NCBI RefSeq assembly: GCF_023151555.2
Contig: NZ_CP100425.1
Span: 372,001-436,000 of the forward strand
Length of the DNA: 64,000 bases
Source of the DNA: Photobacterium sp. CCB-ST2H9
Lineage (GTDB): Bacteria; Pseudomonadota; Gammaproteobacteria; Enterobacterales; Vibrionaceae
Direction of reading: 5' to 3'
A model generated the notes under the pieces. That model saw only the letters and a list, made by a program, of their open reading frames with translations. It did no database searches and was not told the origin of the DNA. Position numbers and translations under genes: made by a program. Positions 39,834 to 48,414 of this stretch are shown here, piece by piece (within the stretch, counting starts at the first letter, position 1; each line of letters opens with the position of its first letter).

Positions 39834-40898
39834 TTATCTGTCCGGCTCGTCGCCAATCAATACCTTGAGCTTTTTCGGTTTACCATTGCGTAGGACCGTC
39901 ATTTCGACATAAGTCCCGGGGCGTAGTTCGGTGACAATATCCAGGACATTTCGCATGTCAGTCACTGGTTTATCGCCGATTTCCACCAGAATATCCTGGA
40001 CCTTGAAGCCGGCTTTGTAAGCAGGCCCGTTGGGATCCATGCCCATCACGATAATCCCGCTGACCTGATCGGCATCATAAAGACGTGCCATCACCGGATT
40101 GATTTCCCGCCCGTCAATCCCGAGGTAGCCGCGGATCACCCGGCCGTCGGCAATCAGCTTGTTCATAATTTTCTGGGTTAGTTTGAACGGAATTGCAAAG
40201 GAGATCCCATAGGTTTCAATATCTGTCGCCTGCTGGAATGAAGCTGTATTGATTCCGACCAGTTCCCCGCGGGTATTAACCAGCGCACCGCCTGAGTTAC
40301 CGTCATTGATGGCAGCATCGGTCTGCAGGAAGTCCTGGCGGCCGTAAAAGCTCATCCCGGATCGTCCGGTGGCCGAGATAATACCGTAAGTGGTGGTTTG
40401 GCCAAGGTTGTACGGGTTTCCGATCGCCAGCACCACGTCACCGACAGAAGGCATATAATCCGGATTGAGCGGAATGACGGGCAGGTTTTCCGCCTGAATC
40501 TTCAGTACGGCGATATCCGTTCGTTTGTCTTTCCCAATCAGTTGGGCGGTAAAAATCCGACTGTCCTGCAGCGCGACAATCACCTGATCGGCTTCAGCGA
40601 CGACATGGTAATTCGTCACGATGTAGCCTTTTTCACTCATAATGACCCCGGAGCCCAGCCCCTGAGTACTGAGTTGCAGACGGTCTTCAGCGTTGTAGCG
40701 GCGGTTATAGATATTGACGACTGCTGGCGAGGCCCGGCGGACGGCATAGCTGAACGAAATTTGCTGAGGAACGGTGACCTGACCGTTCAGTGCGACCGTC
40801 GGGGAAAACATCTGGCTGCGCAGGCCCGGGAAAGCAAGTAGCAGTACTCCAGCCGTCAGTACGCCCAGTAAGGCGGATCGACCTAAAAATGCCAGCAT
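39834..40898 (-). CDS. degS: Site-1 protease DegS
   Basis: 354-residue membrane-anchored serine protease that cleaves RseA on sensing unfolded porins and so activates sigma-E. An N-terminal hydrophobic anchor (about residues 8-25) precedes the trypsin-like domain with the triad His98, Asp128 and Ser202 (GNSGG), and there is a single PDZ domain (about 250-340), which separates it from DegQ. Lies downstream of degQ on the same strand with about 170 bases between. Confidence 0.95.
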   Translation of the reverse strand: MLAFLGRSALLGVLTAGVLLLAFPGLRSQMFSPTVALNGQVTVPQQISFSYAVRRASPAVVNIYNRRYNAEDRLQLSTQGLGSGVIMSEKGYIVTNYHVVAEADQVIVALQDSRIFTAQLIGKDKRTDIAVLKIQAENLPVIPLNPDYMPSVGDVVLAIGNPYNLGQTTTYGIISATGRSGMSFYGRQDFLQTDAAINDGNSGGALVNTRGELVGINTASFQQATDIETYGISFAIPFKLTQKIMNKLIADGRVIRGYLGIDGREINPVMARLYDADQVSGIIVMGMDPNGPAYKAGFKVQDILVEIGDKPVTDMRNVLDIVTELRPGTYVEMTVLRNGKPKKLKVLIGDEPDR

Positions 40899-41029
40899 TG
40901 ATGCTCTCCTGATTGACCTGCACTTTGCTTTGATTGCAAAAAGTTAAAAAACCGCTTGAGAATAGCATTTACATCCAGTTTTCAACAAGTCGAAGCAGGC
41001 TGGAGTTGCGAGAAATGTAGAAATGTGAA

Positions 41030-41051
41030 AGTCCGGGCAAAGGCCCGGACT
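41030..41051 (-). terminator. Probable terminator after degQ
   Basis: Perfect 9-bp stem AGTCCGGGC/GCCCGGACT with loop AAAG. On the - strand it is followed by a T-rich but interrupted stretch (TTCACATTTCTACATTTC), so efficiency is uncertain. Confidence 0.65.
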
Positions 41052-41070
41052 GATGCTGAGTGCGGATGAT

Positions 41071-42438
41071 TCATCGGATGATGAGGTAGAGCTCGTTATC
41101 GCCGCGTCTGATCTCCAGAGCCAGAACGGAAGGCTGTTTATCGAGTGCCTTACGCAGCTCTCCCAGATTCCGGATCGGCTGTCGGTTCAGACCGATAATG
41201 ATGTCATCTTCTTTGAGTCCGTAGCGTGCAGCCATCGACTGAGGGTCGATGCGGGTGACTTTAACGCCTTTCACTTTGTCTGCAGACGTCGTGTTACTGA
41301 ATTCAGCACCTTGCAGGCTTTGGTGCAGGTGGTCTGCTTTCAGGTTCGCCATTTCGGCTTCTTGCAGGGTGACATCAAAGGTCATCTCGTCCCCGTCCCG
41401 CAGAACGCCGAGTTTCACTTTTTTACCGGCACCAATGGTCGCAATTTTGGCGCGCAGTTCCCCAAAAGTACGAATTGCTTTGTCATTCACAGAAACAATA
41501 ATATCACCAGCTTTCAGACCGGCTTTTTCAGCGGCGGAGCCTGGCATCACCTGATTGACGAAGGCGCCATGGTTTGTTTCGTAGCCAAAGGCTTCGGCAA
41601 GCTCGGAGGTGAGTTCTCCTCCCTGAACACCCAGCACGCCACGTTTGACTTCACCATATTCAAGGATCTGGCTGGTCAGGTTTTTCACCATGTTGACCGG
41701 AATAGCAAAACCGATACCGACGTTCCCGCCGTTCGGGCCGAGAATCGCAGTATTGATGCCAATCAGCTCACCATTCAGGTTCACCAGCGCGCCACCGGAG
41801 TTACCGCTGTTGATGGCAGCATCTGTTTGAATGAAGTTCTCGAAGTTCTCAATGTTCAGGCCGCTTCGCCCCAGGGCGGAAATAATCCCTGAAGTGACGG
41901 TCTGGCCCAGTCCGAACGGGTTCCCGATTGCGACAGAGAAATCACCGACGCGCAGCTTATCTGAGTCTGCCATTTTGATGGCTTTCAGATTTTTGGTGTT
42001 TTCCAGCCGAAGCAGGGCAATATCTGACATTTCGTCGCTGCCGATGAGTTCGGCTTTCAGTTCCCGGCCATCATGGAGCTGAACCATGATTTTATCCGCA
42101 CCGTCAATCACGTGATGGTTGGTAACCACATATCCTTTATTTGCATCAATGATGACTCCCGAACCCAGGCCACGGAACGGACGTTCCTGCAACTGCTCGC
42201 TGGGAGCATTGGGCCCGAAGAAGTAGCGGAAGGGCTCAGGGATCTGTTGTTTGGAAACATGCTTGCCTTCGACGGCTATACTGACCACGGCTGGGGTGAC
42301 TTGCTCCAGCATCGGGGCCAGGCTGGGTAGCTGCTGATCATTGACAGCCAGAGGAAGAGCGGCAGAGGCTGTGACAGGGGACATCACTGCGCTAATACTG
42401 AACGCCAGCGCACTCAATACAAGTAAAGGCTTTTTCAT
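41071..42438 (-). CDS. degQ: Periplasmic serine protease DegQ/DegP-type
   Basis: 455-residue HtrA protease. Signal peptide (about residues 1-26), trypsin-like domain with His109, Asp139 and Ser214 (SGNSGGAL), and two PDZ domains (about 260-350 and 370-450). The lack of a long Q-linker and its position next to degS favour DegQ naming over DegP. Degrades and refolds misfolded envelope proteins. No sigma-E promoter was assigned by eye. Confidence 0.94.
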   Translation of the reverse strand: MKKPLLVLSALAFSISAVMSPVTASAALPLAVNDQQLPSLAPMLEQVTPAVVSIAVEGKHVSKQQIPEPFRYFFGPNAPSEQLQERPFRGLGSGVIIDANKGYVVTNHHVIDGADKIMVQLHDGRELKAELIGSDEMSDIALLRLENTKNLKAIKMADSDKLRVGDFSVAIGNPFGLGQTVTSGIISALGRSGLNIENFENFIQTDAAINSGNSGGALVNLNGELIGINTAILGPNGGNVGIGFAIPVNMVKNLTSQILEYGEVKRGVLGVQGGELTSELAEAFGYETNHGAFVNQVMPGSAAEKAGLKAGDIIVSVNDKAIRTFGELRAKIATIGAGKKVKLGVLRDGDEMTFDVTLQEAEMANLKADHLHQSLQGAEFSNTTSADKVKGVKVTRIDPQSMAARYGLKEDDIIIGLNRQPIRNLGELRKALDKQPSVLALEIRRGDNELYLIIR

Positions 42439-42538
42439 CGTGACTCAACTCCGGTTTAACAAGTGCTTATTACGACTGGTAAAATCGGGCAAAGTTCCGA
42501 GAATTATCAAGATTGAAACAAAATGTGAATCTCAGACT

Positions 42539-42573
42539 CTGACCGTGGCGTCTCAGACGTACGACACGGTCAG
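42539..42573 (-). terminator. Possible terminator after zapG
   Basis: CTGACCGTG pairs with CACGGTCAG, enclosing a second palindrome (CGTCT c AGACG). On the - strand the following bases are AT-rich (ATTCACATTTTGTTTC). Lies between zapG and degQ. Confidence 0.45.
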
Positions 42574-42588
42574 GCAGACAATCAGGGC

Positions 42589-43035
42589 TCAGCTCGCTTT
42601 CGCTGGCTCTTCCAGCGCGCGTTCTTCTGCTTTCAACAGGCCCGATGCACCATTGGCATAATCACGTGGCTGTTGGGTTGATTCCTGTTCTTCCTGGCTG
42701 ACAGGCTCAGAGGCTTCCGCCACCGCGGTCAGTGTACTGATCCGTTGTGAGAACGGATTGTCCTGTTCAGGCAGGTTCGGCATCAGCTCAGCAGAAGTTT
42801 TGGCCATGTGCTCGTAAAGTTTGCTGTAATCTTTTGCCAGATTGTCGAGCAGGTCGGAACTGCGGGCAAAATGATCGATAAGCTCCTGGCGGTATTGCTC
42901 CAGCTGATACTTGGTTTTATCCAGTTCTTTCTGTAACTCTTTTTGCTGTTTCAGGTTTTTATTCCCCAAACGGGCGGCAAAGGCACCGACCAGCGCGCCT
43001 GCGACAAAAATCAAAATCGCGTAGATCCAAGCCAT
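42589..43035 (-). CDS. zapG: Cell-envelope/division protein ZapG (YhcB)
   Basis: 148-residue YhcB-family inner-membrane protein: a single N-terminal helix (about residues 3-21), then a cytoplasmic coiled coil (about 25-80) and a low-complexity acidic tail. YhcB/ZapG is linked to coordination of envelope growth and division in E. coli. Upstream of degQ-degS as in enterics, divergent from zapE. Confidence 0.9.
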   Translation of the reverse strand: MAWIYAILIFVAGALVGAFAARLGNKNLKQQKELQKELDKTKYQLEQYRQELIDHFARSSDLLDNLAKDYSKLYEHMAKTSAELMPNLPEQDNPFSQRISTLTAVAEASEPVSQEEQESTQQPRDYANGASGLLKAEERALEEPAKAS

Positions 43036-43061
43036 GAAAAACTCCTTGTGACTGTGAGTAC

Positions 43062-43108
43062 AACAGGTAGACCTGTTTTTTTATCTAATAAGCACATCTG
43101 CTTATTAG
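43062..43108. promoter_or_regulatory. Two hairpins in the zapG-zapE divergent spacer
   Basis: First: AACAGGT ag ACCTGTT (43062-43077) followed by T-rich sequence on the + strand, terminator-like. Second: CTAATAAGC acatct GCTTATTAG (43085-43108), a perfect 9-bp stem. They would lie in the zapG 5' leader or upstream of zapE. No confident promoter was assigned in the 157-base spacer. Confidence 0.6.
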
Positions 43109-43192
43109 GGGGTTATTTAGTTACTATACATGCACATGAAGTGTCGTGGTACTATCTACGACTAAAGATGGAAATATTCAGAGGCATGGGTT

Positions 43193-44338
43193 GTGCTGAA
43201 AACCGATGTCTCCCAGCGACTGAGCAGGATGAGGATGACTCCGGAACAACGCTATCAAAACGATCTGAAAACCCCCGGCTTTTTGCCTGACGCCGCTCAG
43301 GCGATGGCGGTGGCTCACCTCAATGATCTTTATCATCGGATGCTGGCACCCAAGCCCGAATCAGAGAAGCCGACTTTACTCGGCCGCTTGTTCAAGCGTC
43401 AGACGCAGGAGCCAGTCAAACCAGTCAAAGGTTTGTATTTCTGGGGCGGGGTCGGTCGAGGCAAAACTTATCTGGTTGATACTTTCTTCGACTGTTTGCC
43501 GACAGAGCGCAAAATGCGGATGCACTTTCATCGATTCATGCATCGGGTCCATAAGGAAATGCAGTCTCTGGGTCACCAGACTGATCCGCTGGAAATTGTT
43601 GCGGACCGTTTTAAGCTGGAAACAGACATCATTTGTTTTGATGAGTTTTTTGTTTCAGATATCACGGATGCGATGATTCTGGGCACCCTGTTCCAGGCAC
43701 TGTTCCGTCGCGGTATTACGCTGGTGGCAACGTCAAATATTCCGCCGGATGAGCTGTATCGTAATGGTTTGCAGCGTGCTCGTTTTCTGCCTGCGATTGA
43801 TCTCATTCAAGAGCATTGTGAGATTGTCAATGTCGACTCCGGTGTGGATTATCGTCTCCGTACCCTGGAACAGGCTGAGATTTATCACTGGCCACTGGAT
43901 GTAAGTGCGGCAGAGAACATGAAGCACTACTTTGTGCAGCTGTCGGTGGAGCCCCGTCGTGATGGCGGTGAGATCATTATTCATGACCGGCCGATTACGA
44001 CGTGCCATGAGGCTGAAGGCGTGGTTCATTTTACTTTTGATGCATTGTGTCGGGGCGCGCGCAGCCAGAGCGATTACATGGAAATTGCGCAGATGTATCA
44101 CAGCGTACTGCTTTCAGATGTGCCGGTACTGACGGAAAAAGATGATGATGCGTCCCGCCGTTTTATTGCCATGGTTGATGAATTTTATGAGCGGCATGTC
44201 AAACTGATCATCTCCGCTGAAACCAGCATGGAGAAGCTGTACCAGAGCGGCCGTCTGAGTTTTGAGTTTAAGCGCTGCTGTTCCCGCTTAATTGAAATGC
44301 AGAGTCATGAGTATCTGGCACGACCGCATCTCGCTTAG
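43193..44338 (+). CDS. zapE: Cell-division ATPase ZapE (AFG1-like)
   Basis: 381-residue AFG1/ZapE AAA ATPase that acts on the Z-ring late in constriction. Walker A is GGVGRGKTYL and Walker B IICFDEFFVSD; the ATSNIPPDELYRNGLQRARFLPAI segment is diagnostic. The GTG at 43193 has GAGG eight bases upstream; ATGs at 43229 or 43235 (MTPEQRY) are possible later starts that match the point where family conservation begins. Divergent from zapG. Confidence 0.93.
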   Translation: MLKTDVSQRLSRMRMTPEQRYQNDLKTPGFLPDAAQAMAVAHLNDLYHRMLAPKPESEKPTLLGRLFKRQTQEPVKPVKGLYFWGGVGRGKTYLVDTFFDCLPTERKMRMHFHRFMHRVHKEMQSLGHQTDPLEIVADRFKLETDIICFDEFFVSDITDAMILGTLFQALFRRGITLVATSNIPPDELYRNGLQRARFLPAIDLIQEHCEIVNVDSGVDYRLRTLEQAEIYHWPLDVSAAENMKHYFVQLSVEPRRDGGEIIIHDRPITTCHEAEGVVHFTFDALCRGARSQSDYMEIAQMYHSVLLSDVPVLTEKDDDASRRFIAMVDEFYERHVKLIISAETSMEKLYQSGRLSFEFKRCCSRLIEMQSHEYLARPHLA

Positions 44339-44416
44339 CTGAATTTGCCGATTGATGCATAGGGGAAAAGACAGAACTTTTTTTGAAAAAAAGGTGATTT
44401 TTTCCCCATGCTTCCG

Positions 44417-44422
44417 TATAAT
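44417..44422 (+). promoter_or_regulatory. rplM-rpsI promoter -10 element
   Basis: Perfect TATAAT with a poor -35 (GTGATT at 17-base spacing) in the 223-base gap before rplM, followed by a GC-rich start region. Strong -10 and position fit a ribosomal-protein promoter. Confidence 0.6.
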
Positions 44423-44428
44423 CCTGCG

Positions 44429-44561
44429 ACCCACCGTACCTGTGACGGCGTTATGCCGGGAGTGCCAACCACTCGAAGGGGTGATGACTGGGCTCTTTAT
44501 ACAGAGAGAGCGCTTTGCGTTCTTAGAAAGTGAAACTATTTAAATTTGGGTAAGAATTAGC
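44429..44561 (+). promoter_or_regulatory. rplM mRNA leader with hairpins
   Basis: About 130-base untranslated leader. Small hairpins are visible: GGC gttat GCC (44447-44457), GAGTG ccaac CACTC (44460-44474) and GCTCT/AGAGAGAGC around 44492-44512. In E. coli the L13 protein represses this operon through its leader; the same role here is inference. Confidence 0.5.
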
Positions 44562-44990
44562 ATGAAAACTTTCGTTGCTAAACCAGAAACTGTAAAACGT
44601 GACTGGTATGTTGTAGACGCTGAAGGTAAAACACTGGGTCGTCTGGCAACAGAAATCGCATCTCGTCTGCGCGGTAAGCACAAGCCTGAGTATACTCCTC
44701 ACGTTGACACTGGTGACTACATCGTTGTTATCAACGCTGAGAAAGTTGCAGTAACTGGCGCGAAGCGTACTGACAAGATGTACCATCGTCACACTGGTTA
44801 CATCGGCGGTCTGAAAACTATCAGCTTTGACAAGCTGCTGGACAAAAAGCCAGAAGCTATCATTGAAATCGCTGTTAAAGGCATGCTTCCTAAAGGTCCT
44901 CTAGGCCGTGCTATGTACCGTAAACTGAAAGTTTACGCAGGTAGTGAGCACAACCACGCTGCACAGCAGCCACAAGTTCTAGACATCTAA
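44562..44990 (+). CDS. rplM: 50S ribosomal protein L13
   Basis: 142-residue L13, an early 50S assembly protein. Begins [29 protein letters not shown] and carries the conserved [21 protein letters not shown]. Length equals the E. coli protein and codon use is strongly biased, as expected for a very highly expressed gene. rpsI follows after 15 bases. Confidence 0.99.
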   Translation: MKTFVAKPETVKRDWYVVDAEGKTLGRLATEIASRLRGKHKPEYTPHVDTGDYIVVINAEKVAVTGAKRTDKMYHRHTGYIGGLKTISFDKLLDKKPEAIIEIAVKGMLPKGPLGRAMYRKLKVYAGSEHNHAAQQPQVLDI

Positions 44991-45005
44991 TTGGGGAAGA
45001 TGACA

Positions 45006-45398
45006 ATGGCAGAGAATCAATACTACGGCACTGGCCGCCGCAAAAGCTCAGCTGCTCGTGTTTTCATCAAACCGGGTACTGGCAACATCGTAATCAACAA
45101 GCGCAGCATCGAAGAATACTTCGGTCGTGAAACTGCTCGCATGGTTGTTCGTCAGCCACTGGAGCTGGTTGAAATGACTGATAAGCTGGACCTGTACATC
45201 ACTGTGAAAGGTGGTGGTATCACTGGTCAGTCTGGTGCGATCCGTCACGGTATCACTCGCGCTCTGATGGAGTACGATGAGACTCTACGTCCTGCTCTGC
45301 GTGCCGCTGGCTACGTGACTCGTGACGCTCGTCGCGTTGAACGTAAGAAAGTTGGTCTGCGTAAAGCACGTCGTCGTCCACAGTTCTCTAAGCGTTAA
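45006..45398 (+). CDS. rpsI: 30S ribosomal protein S9
   Basis: 130-residue S9 with the conserved N-terminal [15 protein letters not shown] and basic C-terminal tail ending in QFSKR, which reaches the P-site tRNA. The ATG at 45006 follows GGGGAAGA; an open frame from 44991 (TTG) is not used. A terminator follows. Confidence 0.99.
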   Translation: MAENQYYGTGRRKSSAARVFIKPGTGNIVINKRSIEEYFGRETARMVVRQPLELVEMTDKLDLYITVKGGGITGQSGAIRHGITRALMEYDETLRPALRAAGYVTRDARRVERKKVGLRKARRRPQFSKR

Positions 45399-45436
45399 TT
45401 CAACGCACCAGACTTCTGTCTGGTTACTGTGTACCG

Positions 45437-45465
45437 CAAAGCCCAGCCATTGGCTGGGCTTTTTG
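45437..45465 (+). terminator. Rho-independent terminator after rpsI
   Basis: GCCCAGCC (45441-45448) pairs with GGCTGGGC (45452-45459) over a 3-base loop, with A-rich left flank and five T after the stem. Confidence 0.93.
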
Positions 45466-45572
45466 CATTTATTGTCAAAATTATTGAAAAACTGGCACGA
45501 TTTTTTGCATTTTTTGCTCTTGACGAAAACGCAAATTATGCCCACAAATCTCTCACATTTGCGGTGTTTACC

Positions 45573-45601
45573 TTGTCTTAAAGTAGGGTTTTCTTTATCA
45601 T
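45573..45601 (+). promoter_or_regulatory. Candidate petABC promoter
   Basis: TTGTCT (45573-45578), 17-base spacer, TATCAT (45596-45601): 4/6 and 5/6 consensus matches. Would give a leader of about 130 bases before petA. Confidence 0.45.
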
Positions 45602-45735
45602 TTGCCGCGATAAATAGCAGCATGAAAATTCTTAATCAATAAGCTGTTGAGTCTTTCCGTAGAAAGTTAGCCGTAAGCTCCAGGGACGCAGAAGGAAACT
45701 ATAATCCTGAGCGGGAGCACATGGGAGAATGTTGG

Positions 45736-46326
45736 ATGAGCAAAGCGCCAGTAAGTAACGGCCGACGCCGCTTCCTGACTGCGACGACCTCGGTTGTTGG
45801 AGGCTTAGGTGCAGTCGCTGTCGCCGTACCCTTTATCAAATCATGGAATCCGAGCGCCAAAGCCAAGGCCGCCGGTGCACCAGTTGAAGTTGATATCAGT
45901 AAACTCGAAGAAGGCCAGATGATCCGCGTAGAGTGGCGAGGCAAACCGGTGTGGGTAGTACGCCGGAGCCAGGCTATTCTGGATGAACTGCCGACTCACG
46001 ACGACCGACTGCGTGATCCGCAGGCCGCTGAGCCTCAGCAGCCTGCCTACGCCACGAACGAATACCGTTCACGTAAACCTGAAATCTTTATTGCCGTTGG
46101 TATCTGTACCCACCTTGGCTGTTCGCCAACTTATCTGCCAGACACGTTCAGTGAGCAGGTGAGTGGTGTTCCTGCCGGCTTCTTCTGCCCATGCCACGGC
46201 TCTAAATTCGACTTGGCTGGTCGGGTTTTCCAGGGCGTGCCTGCGCCGCTGAATCTGGTGGTTCCAAAGCACATGTTCCTGAACGACAACACGATTTTAG
46301 TGGGTCAAGATGAGGAGTCGGCATAA
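45736..46326 (+). CDS. petA: Ubiquinol-cytochrome c reductase Rieske iron-sulphur subunit
   Basis: 196-residue Rieske protein of the bc1 complex. A twin-arginine motif (NGRRRFLT) and hydrophobic helix at residues 8-34 indicate Tat-dependent membrane insertion. The [2Fe-2S] ligands are in CTHLGC (Cys124, His126, Cys129) and CPCHG (Cys151, Cys153, His154), with the two extra cysteines forming the usual disulphide. The ATG at 45736 follows GGGAGA. Its stop overlaps the petB start (TAATG). Confidence 0.97.
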   Translation: MSKAPVSNGRRRFLTATTSVVGGLGAVAVAVPFIKSWNPSAKAKAAGAPVEVDISKLEEGQMIRVEWRGKPVWVVRRSQAILDELPTHDDRLRDPQAAEPQQPAYATNEYRSRKPEIFIAVGICTHLGCSPTYLPDTFSEQVSGVPAGFFCPCHGSKFDLAGRVFQGVPAPLNLVVPKHMFLNDNTILVGQDEESA

Positions 46327-47591
46327 TGGAAGCTTTTCTGGGTTGGATTGAAAAACGTCTGCCAGTGATGAATGCTTATAAAAAGCATATGTCTGAATAC
46401 CCGATGCCGAAGAACTTCAACTTCTGGTATCTGTTTGGCTCGCTGGCCATGCTTGTACTGGTGAACCAGATCCTGACGGGGATCTGGCTGACCATGAACT
46501 ATGTACCATCCGGTGATGGTGCTTTTGCCTCAGTTGAATACATCATGCGTGATGTCGATTACGGTTGGCTGCTGCGTTACATGCACTCGACCGGTGCATC
46601 AGCATTCTTCATCGTGGTTTATCTGCACATGTTCCGTGGTCTGATCTACGGTTCCTATAAAAAACCGCGTGAACTGCTGTGGCTGTTCGGTATGCTGATT
46701 TTCCTGGCACTGATGGCGGAAGCTTTCATGGGTTACCTGCTGCCATGGGGACAGATGTCTTACTGGGGTGCTCAGGTTATCATTTCTCTGTTTGGCGCAA
46801 TCCCTGTGATTGGTGACGATCTGACCCTGTGGATCCGTGGTGACTACGTGATCTCTGGTGCGACACTGAACCGTTTCTTTGCGCTGCACGTGATTGCATT
46901 GCCTATCGTTCTGCTACTGCTGATCGTGCTGCACATTCTGGCGCTGCACGAAGTGGGTTCAAACAACCCGGACGGTATTGAAACCAAACTGCCAAAAGGC
47001 AGCAAGGGTGACAATTACTCACCGAGCTTTAAGTTCCACGAGTACTACACCAAGAAATACGACATTATTGACTCTGTGCCTTTCCACCCTTATGGGACGG
47101 TGAAGGACATGGTGGGCGTGGCGATTTTTGCCTTCCTGTTCAGTTATGTGATTTTCTTTAACCCTGAAATGGGCGGCTATTTCCTTGAGCCACCTAACTT
47201 TGAAGCGGCGAACCCGCTGAAGACGCCTGAACACATTGCACCTGTATGGTACTTCACGCCTTTCTATGCGATTTTGCGTGCGGTTCCGGATAAGTTGGTG
47301 GGTGTAATCGCGATGGGTCTGTCGATTGCAATGCTGTTTGTGTTGCCATGGCTGGATCGCTGTAAAGTGCGTTCTTACCGTTACCGCAGCAAGCTGCATC
47401 TTGCAAACATCGTTCAGTTCACTATCTGCTTCATTGCATTGGGTATTTTGGGTGCGTTGCCTGCGACGCCTGTATACACCCTGATGGCGCAGATCTTCAG
47501 TTTCGGTTACTTCATGTTCTTTGTTCTGCTGTTCTTCTACAGCAAGAATGAAGCAACCAAACCGCTACCAGAGAGGGTCACATACAAATGA
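46326..47591 (+). CDS. petB: Ubiquinol-cytochrome c reductase cytochrome b subunit
   Basis: 421-residue cytochrome b with eight membrane helices. Haem ligands are expected in MHSTGASAFFIVVYLHMF and in FFALHVIALPIVLLLLIVLHILALH; the Qo-site PEWY motif reads APVWYF here (PVWY variant, usual in proteobacteria). Coupled to petA and petC by overlapping start and stop codons. Confidence 0.97.
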   Translation: MEAFLGWIEKRLPVMNAYKKHMSEYPMPKNFNFWYLFGSLAMLVLVNQILTGIWLTMNYVPSGDGAFASVEYIMRDVDYGWLLRYMHSTGASAFFIVVYLHMFRGLIYGSYKKPRELLWLFGMLIFLALMAEAFMGYLLPWGQMSYWGAQVIISLFGAIPVIGDDLTLWIRGDYVISGATLNRFFALHVIALPIVLLLLIVLHILALHEVGSNNPDGIETKLPKGSKGDNYSPSFKFHEYYTKKYDIIDSVPFHPYGTVKDMVGVAIFAFLFSYVIFFNPEMGGYFLEPPNFEAANPLKTPEHIAPVWYFTPFYAILRAVPDKLVGVIAMGLSIAMLFVLPWLDRCKVRSYRYRSKLHLANIVQFTICFIALGILGALPATPVYTLMAQIFSFGYFMFFVLLFFYSKNEATKPLPERVTYK

Positions 47592-48328
47592 AAAAGCTGA
47601 TGGTTATGCTGCTTGCTCTGTTGCCGTCTCTGGCGATTGCGGCTGGCGGTCACAGTGTTCACCTGGATGCGGCAAATAATGATTTGTCGGATAAGGCTTC
47701 GCTGCAACGCGGTGCCCGTACCTTTGTTAACTATTGTTTCGGTTGTCACGCGACTCAGTATCAGCGCTACCAGCGTGTTGCCGAGGATCTGGATATTCCG
47801 CTGGAACTGATGAAAGAAAACCTGATTTTCGATCAGAATGCGAAGATCGGTTCTCTGATGACCAACGCGATTTCTAAAGATTACGCAGCCGCTTCATTCG
47901 GTGCACCAGCACCGGATTTGACACTGGTTGCCCGGGTTCGTGGTTCAGACTGGCTTTATACGTATCTACGTTCATTCTATGCCGATCCAAACCGTCCGTT
48001 TGGTGTGAACAACCTGGTTTTCCCAAGCGTTGGTATGCCACATGTTCTGGAAGAGCTGCAGGGCACGCCACGACAAGTGTTTGAAACCCGTACGATTGAC
48101 GGTCAGGAAGTCCAGGAGTTTGTCGGCCTGGAATCGGATGGCAACGGTGAGCTGAATACTGAAGAGTATGATGCGGTCGTGCGTGATCTGGTGAACTTCC
48201 TGGAGTACTCAGCAGAACCGATGAAGCTGGAACGCCAGCGCATGGGTCTGTGGGTGATGGGCTTTATCGTGATCTTCTTCGTTCTGACGCTGCTGCTGAA
48301 GAAAGAATATTGGCGCGATGTCCATTGA
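47588..48328 (+). CDS. petC: Ubiquinol-cytochrome c reductase cytochrome c1 subunit
   Basis: 246-residue cytochrome c1. A signal peptide (about residues 1-19) is followed by the haem-binding CFGCH (Cys50, Cys53, His54) and a C-terminal membrane anchor (about 220-238). The axial Met is probably in VFPSVGMPHVLEEL. Completes the bc1 complex with petA and petB. Confidence 0.97.
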   Translation: MKKLMVMLLALLPSLAIAAGGHSVHLDAANNDLSDKASLQRGARTFVNYCFGCHATQYQRYQRVAEDLDIPLELMKENLIFDQNAKIGSLMTNAISKDYAAASFGAPAPDLTLVARVRGSDWLYTYLRSFYADPNRPFGVNNLVFPSVGMPHVLEELQGTPRQVFETRTIDGQEVQEFVGLESDGNGELNTEEYDAVVRDLVNFLEYSAEPMKLERQRMGLWVMGFIVIFFVLTLLLKKEYWRDVH

Positions 48329-48356
48329 TCGGGTAATCTAGTGCGTTAAGAAACTC

Positions 48357-48388
48357 GCAATGGGGGCAAGTGCCCCCGTTGCTTTTTG
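48357..48388 (+). terminator. Rho-independent terminator after petABC
   Basis: GCAA-T-GGGGGC, loop AAGT, GCCCCC-G-TTGC, then five T: a long stem with one mismatch, ending just before the sspA leader. Confidence 0.93.
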
Positions 48389-48414
48389 TGTATATGAGTA
48401 TACTGGAGGGGTTG

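Larger units (their letters stand above)
45399..45735. other. Intergenic region between rpsI and petA
   Basis: 337 bases without a gene. It contains the rpsI terminator, an AT-rich stretch (about 45466-45640) with a near-consensus sigma-54-like element of wrong spacing, a candidate sigma-70 promoter for pet, and an isolated TATAAT at 45700-45705 lacking a -35. Confidence 0.7.
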
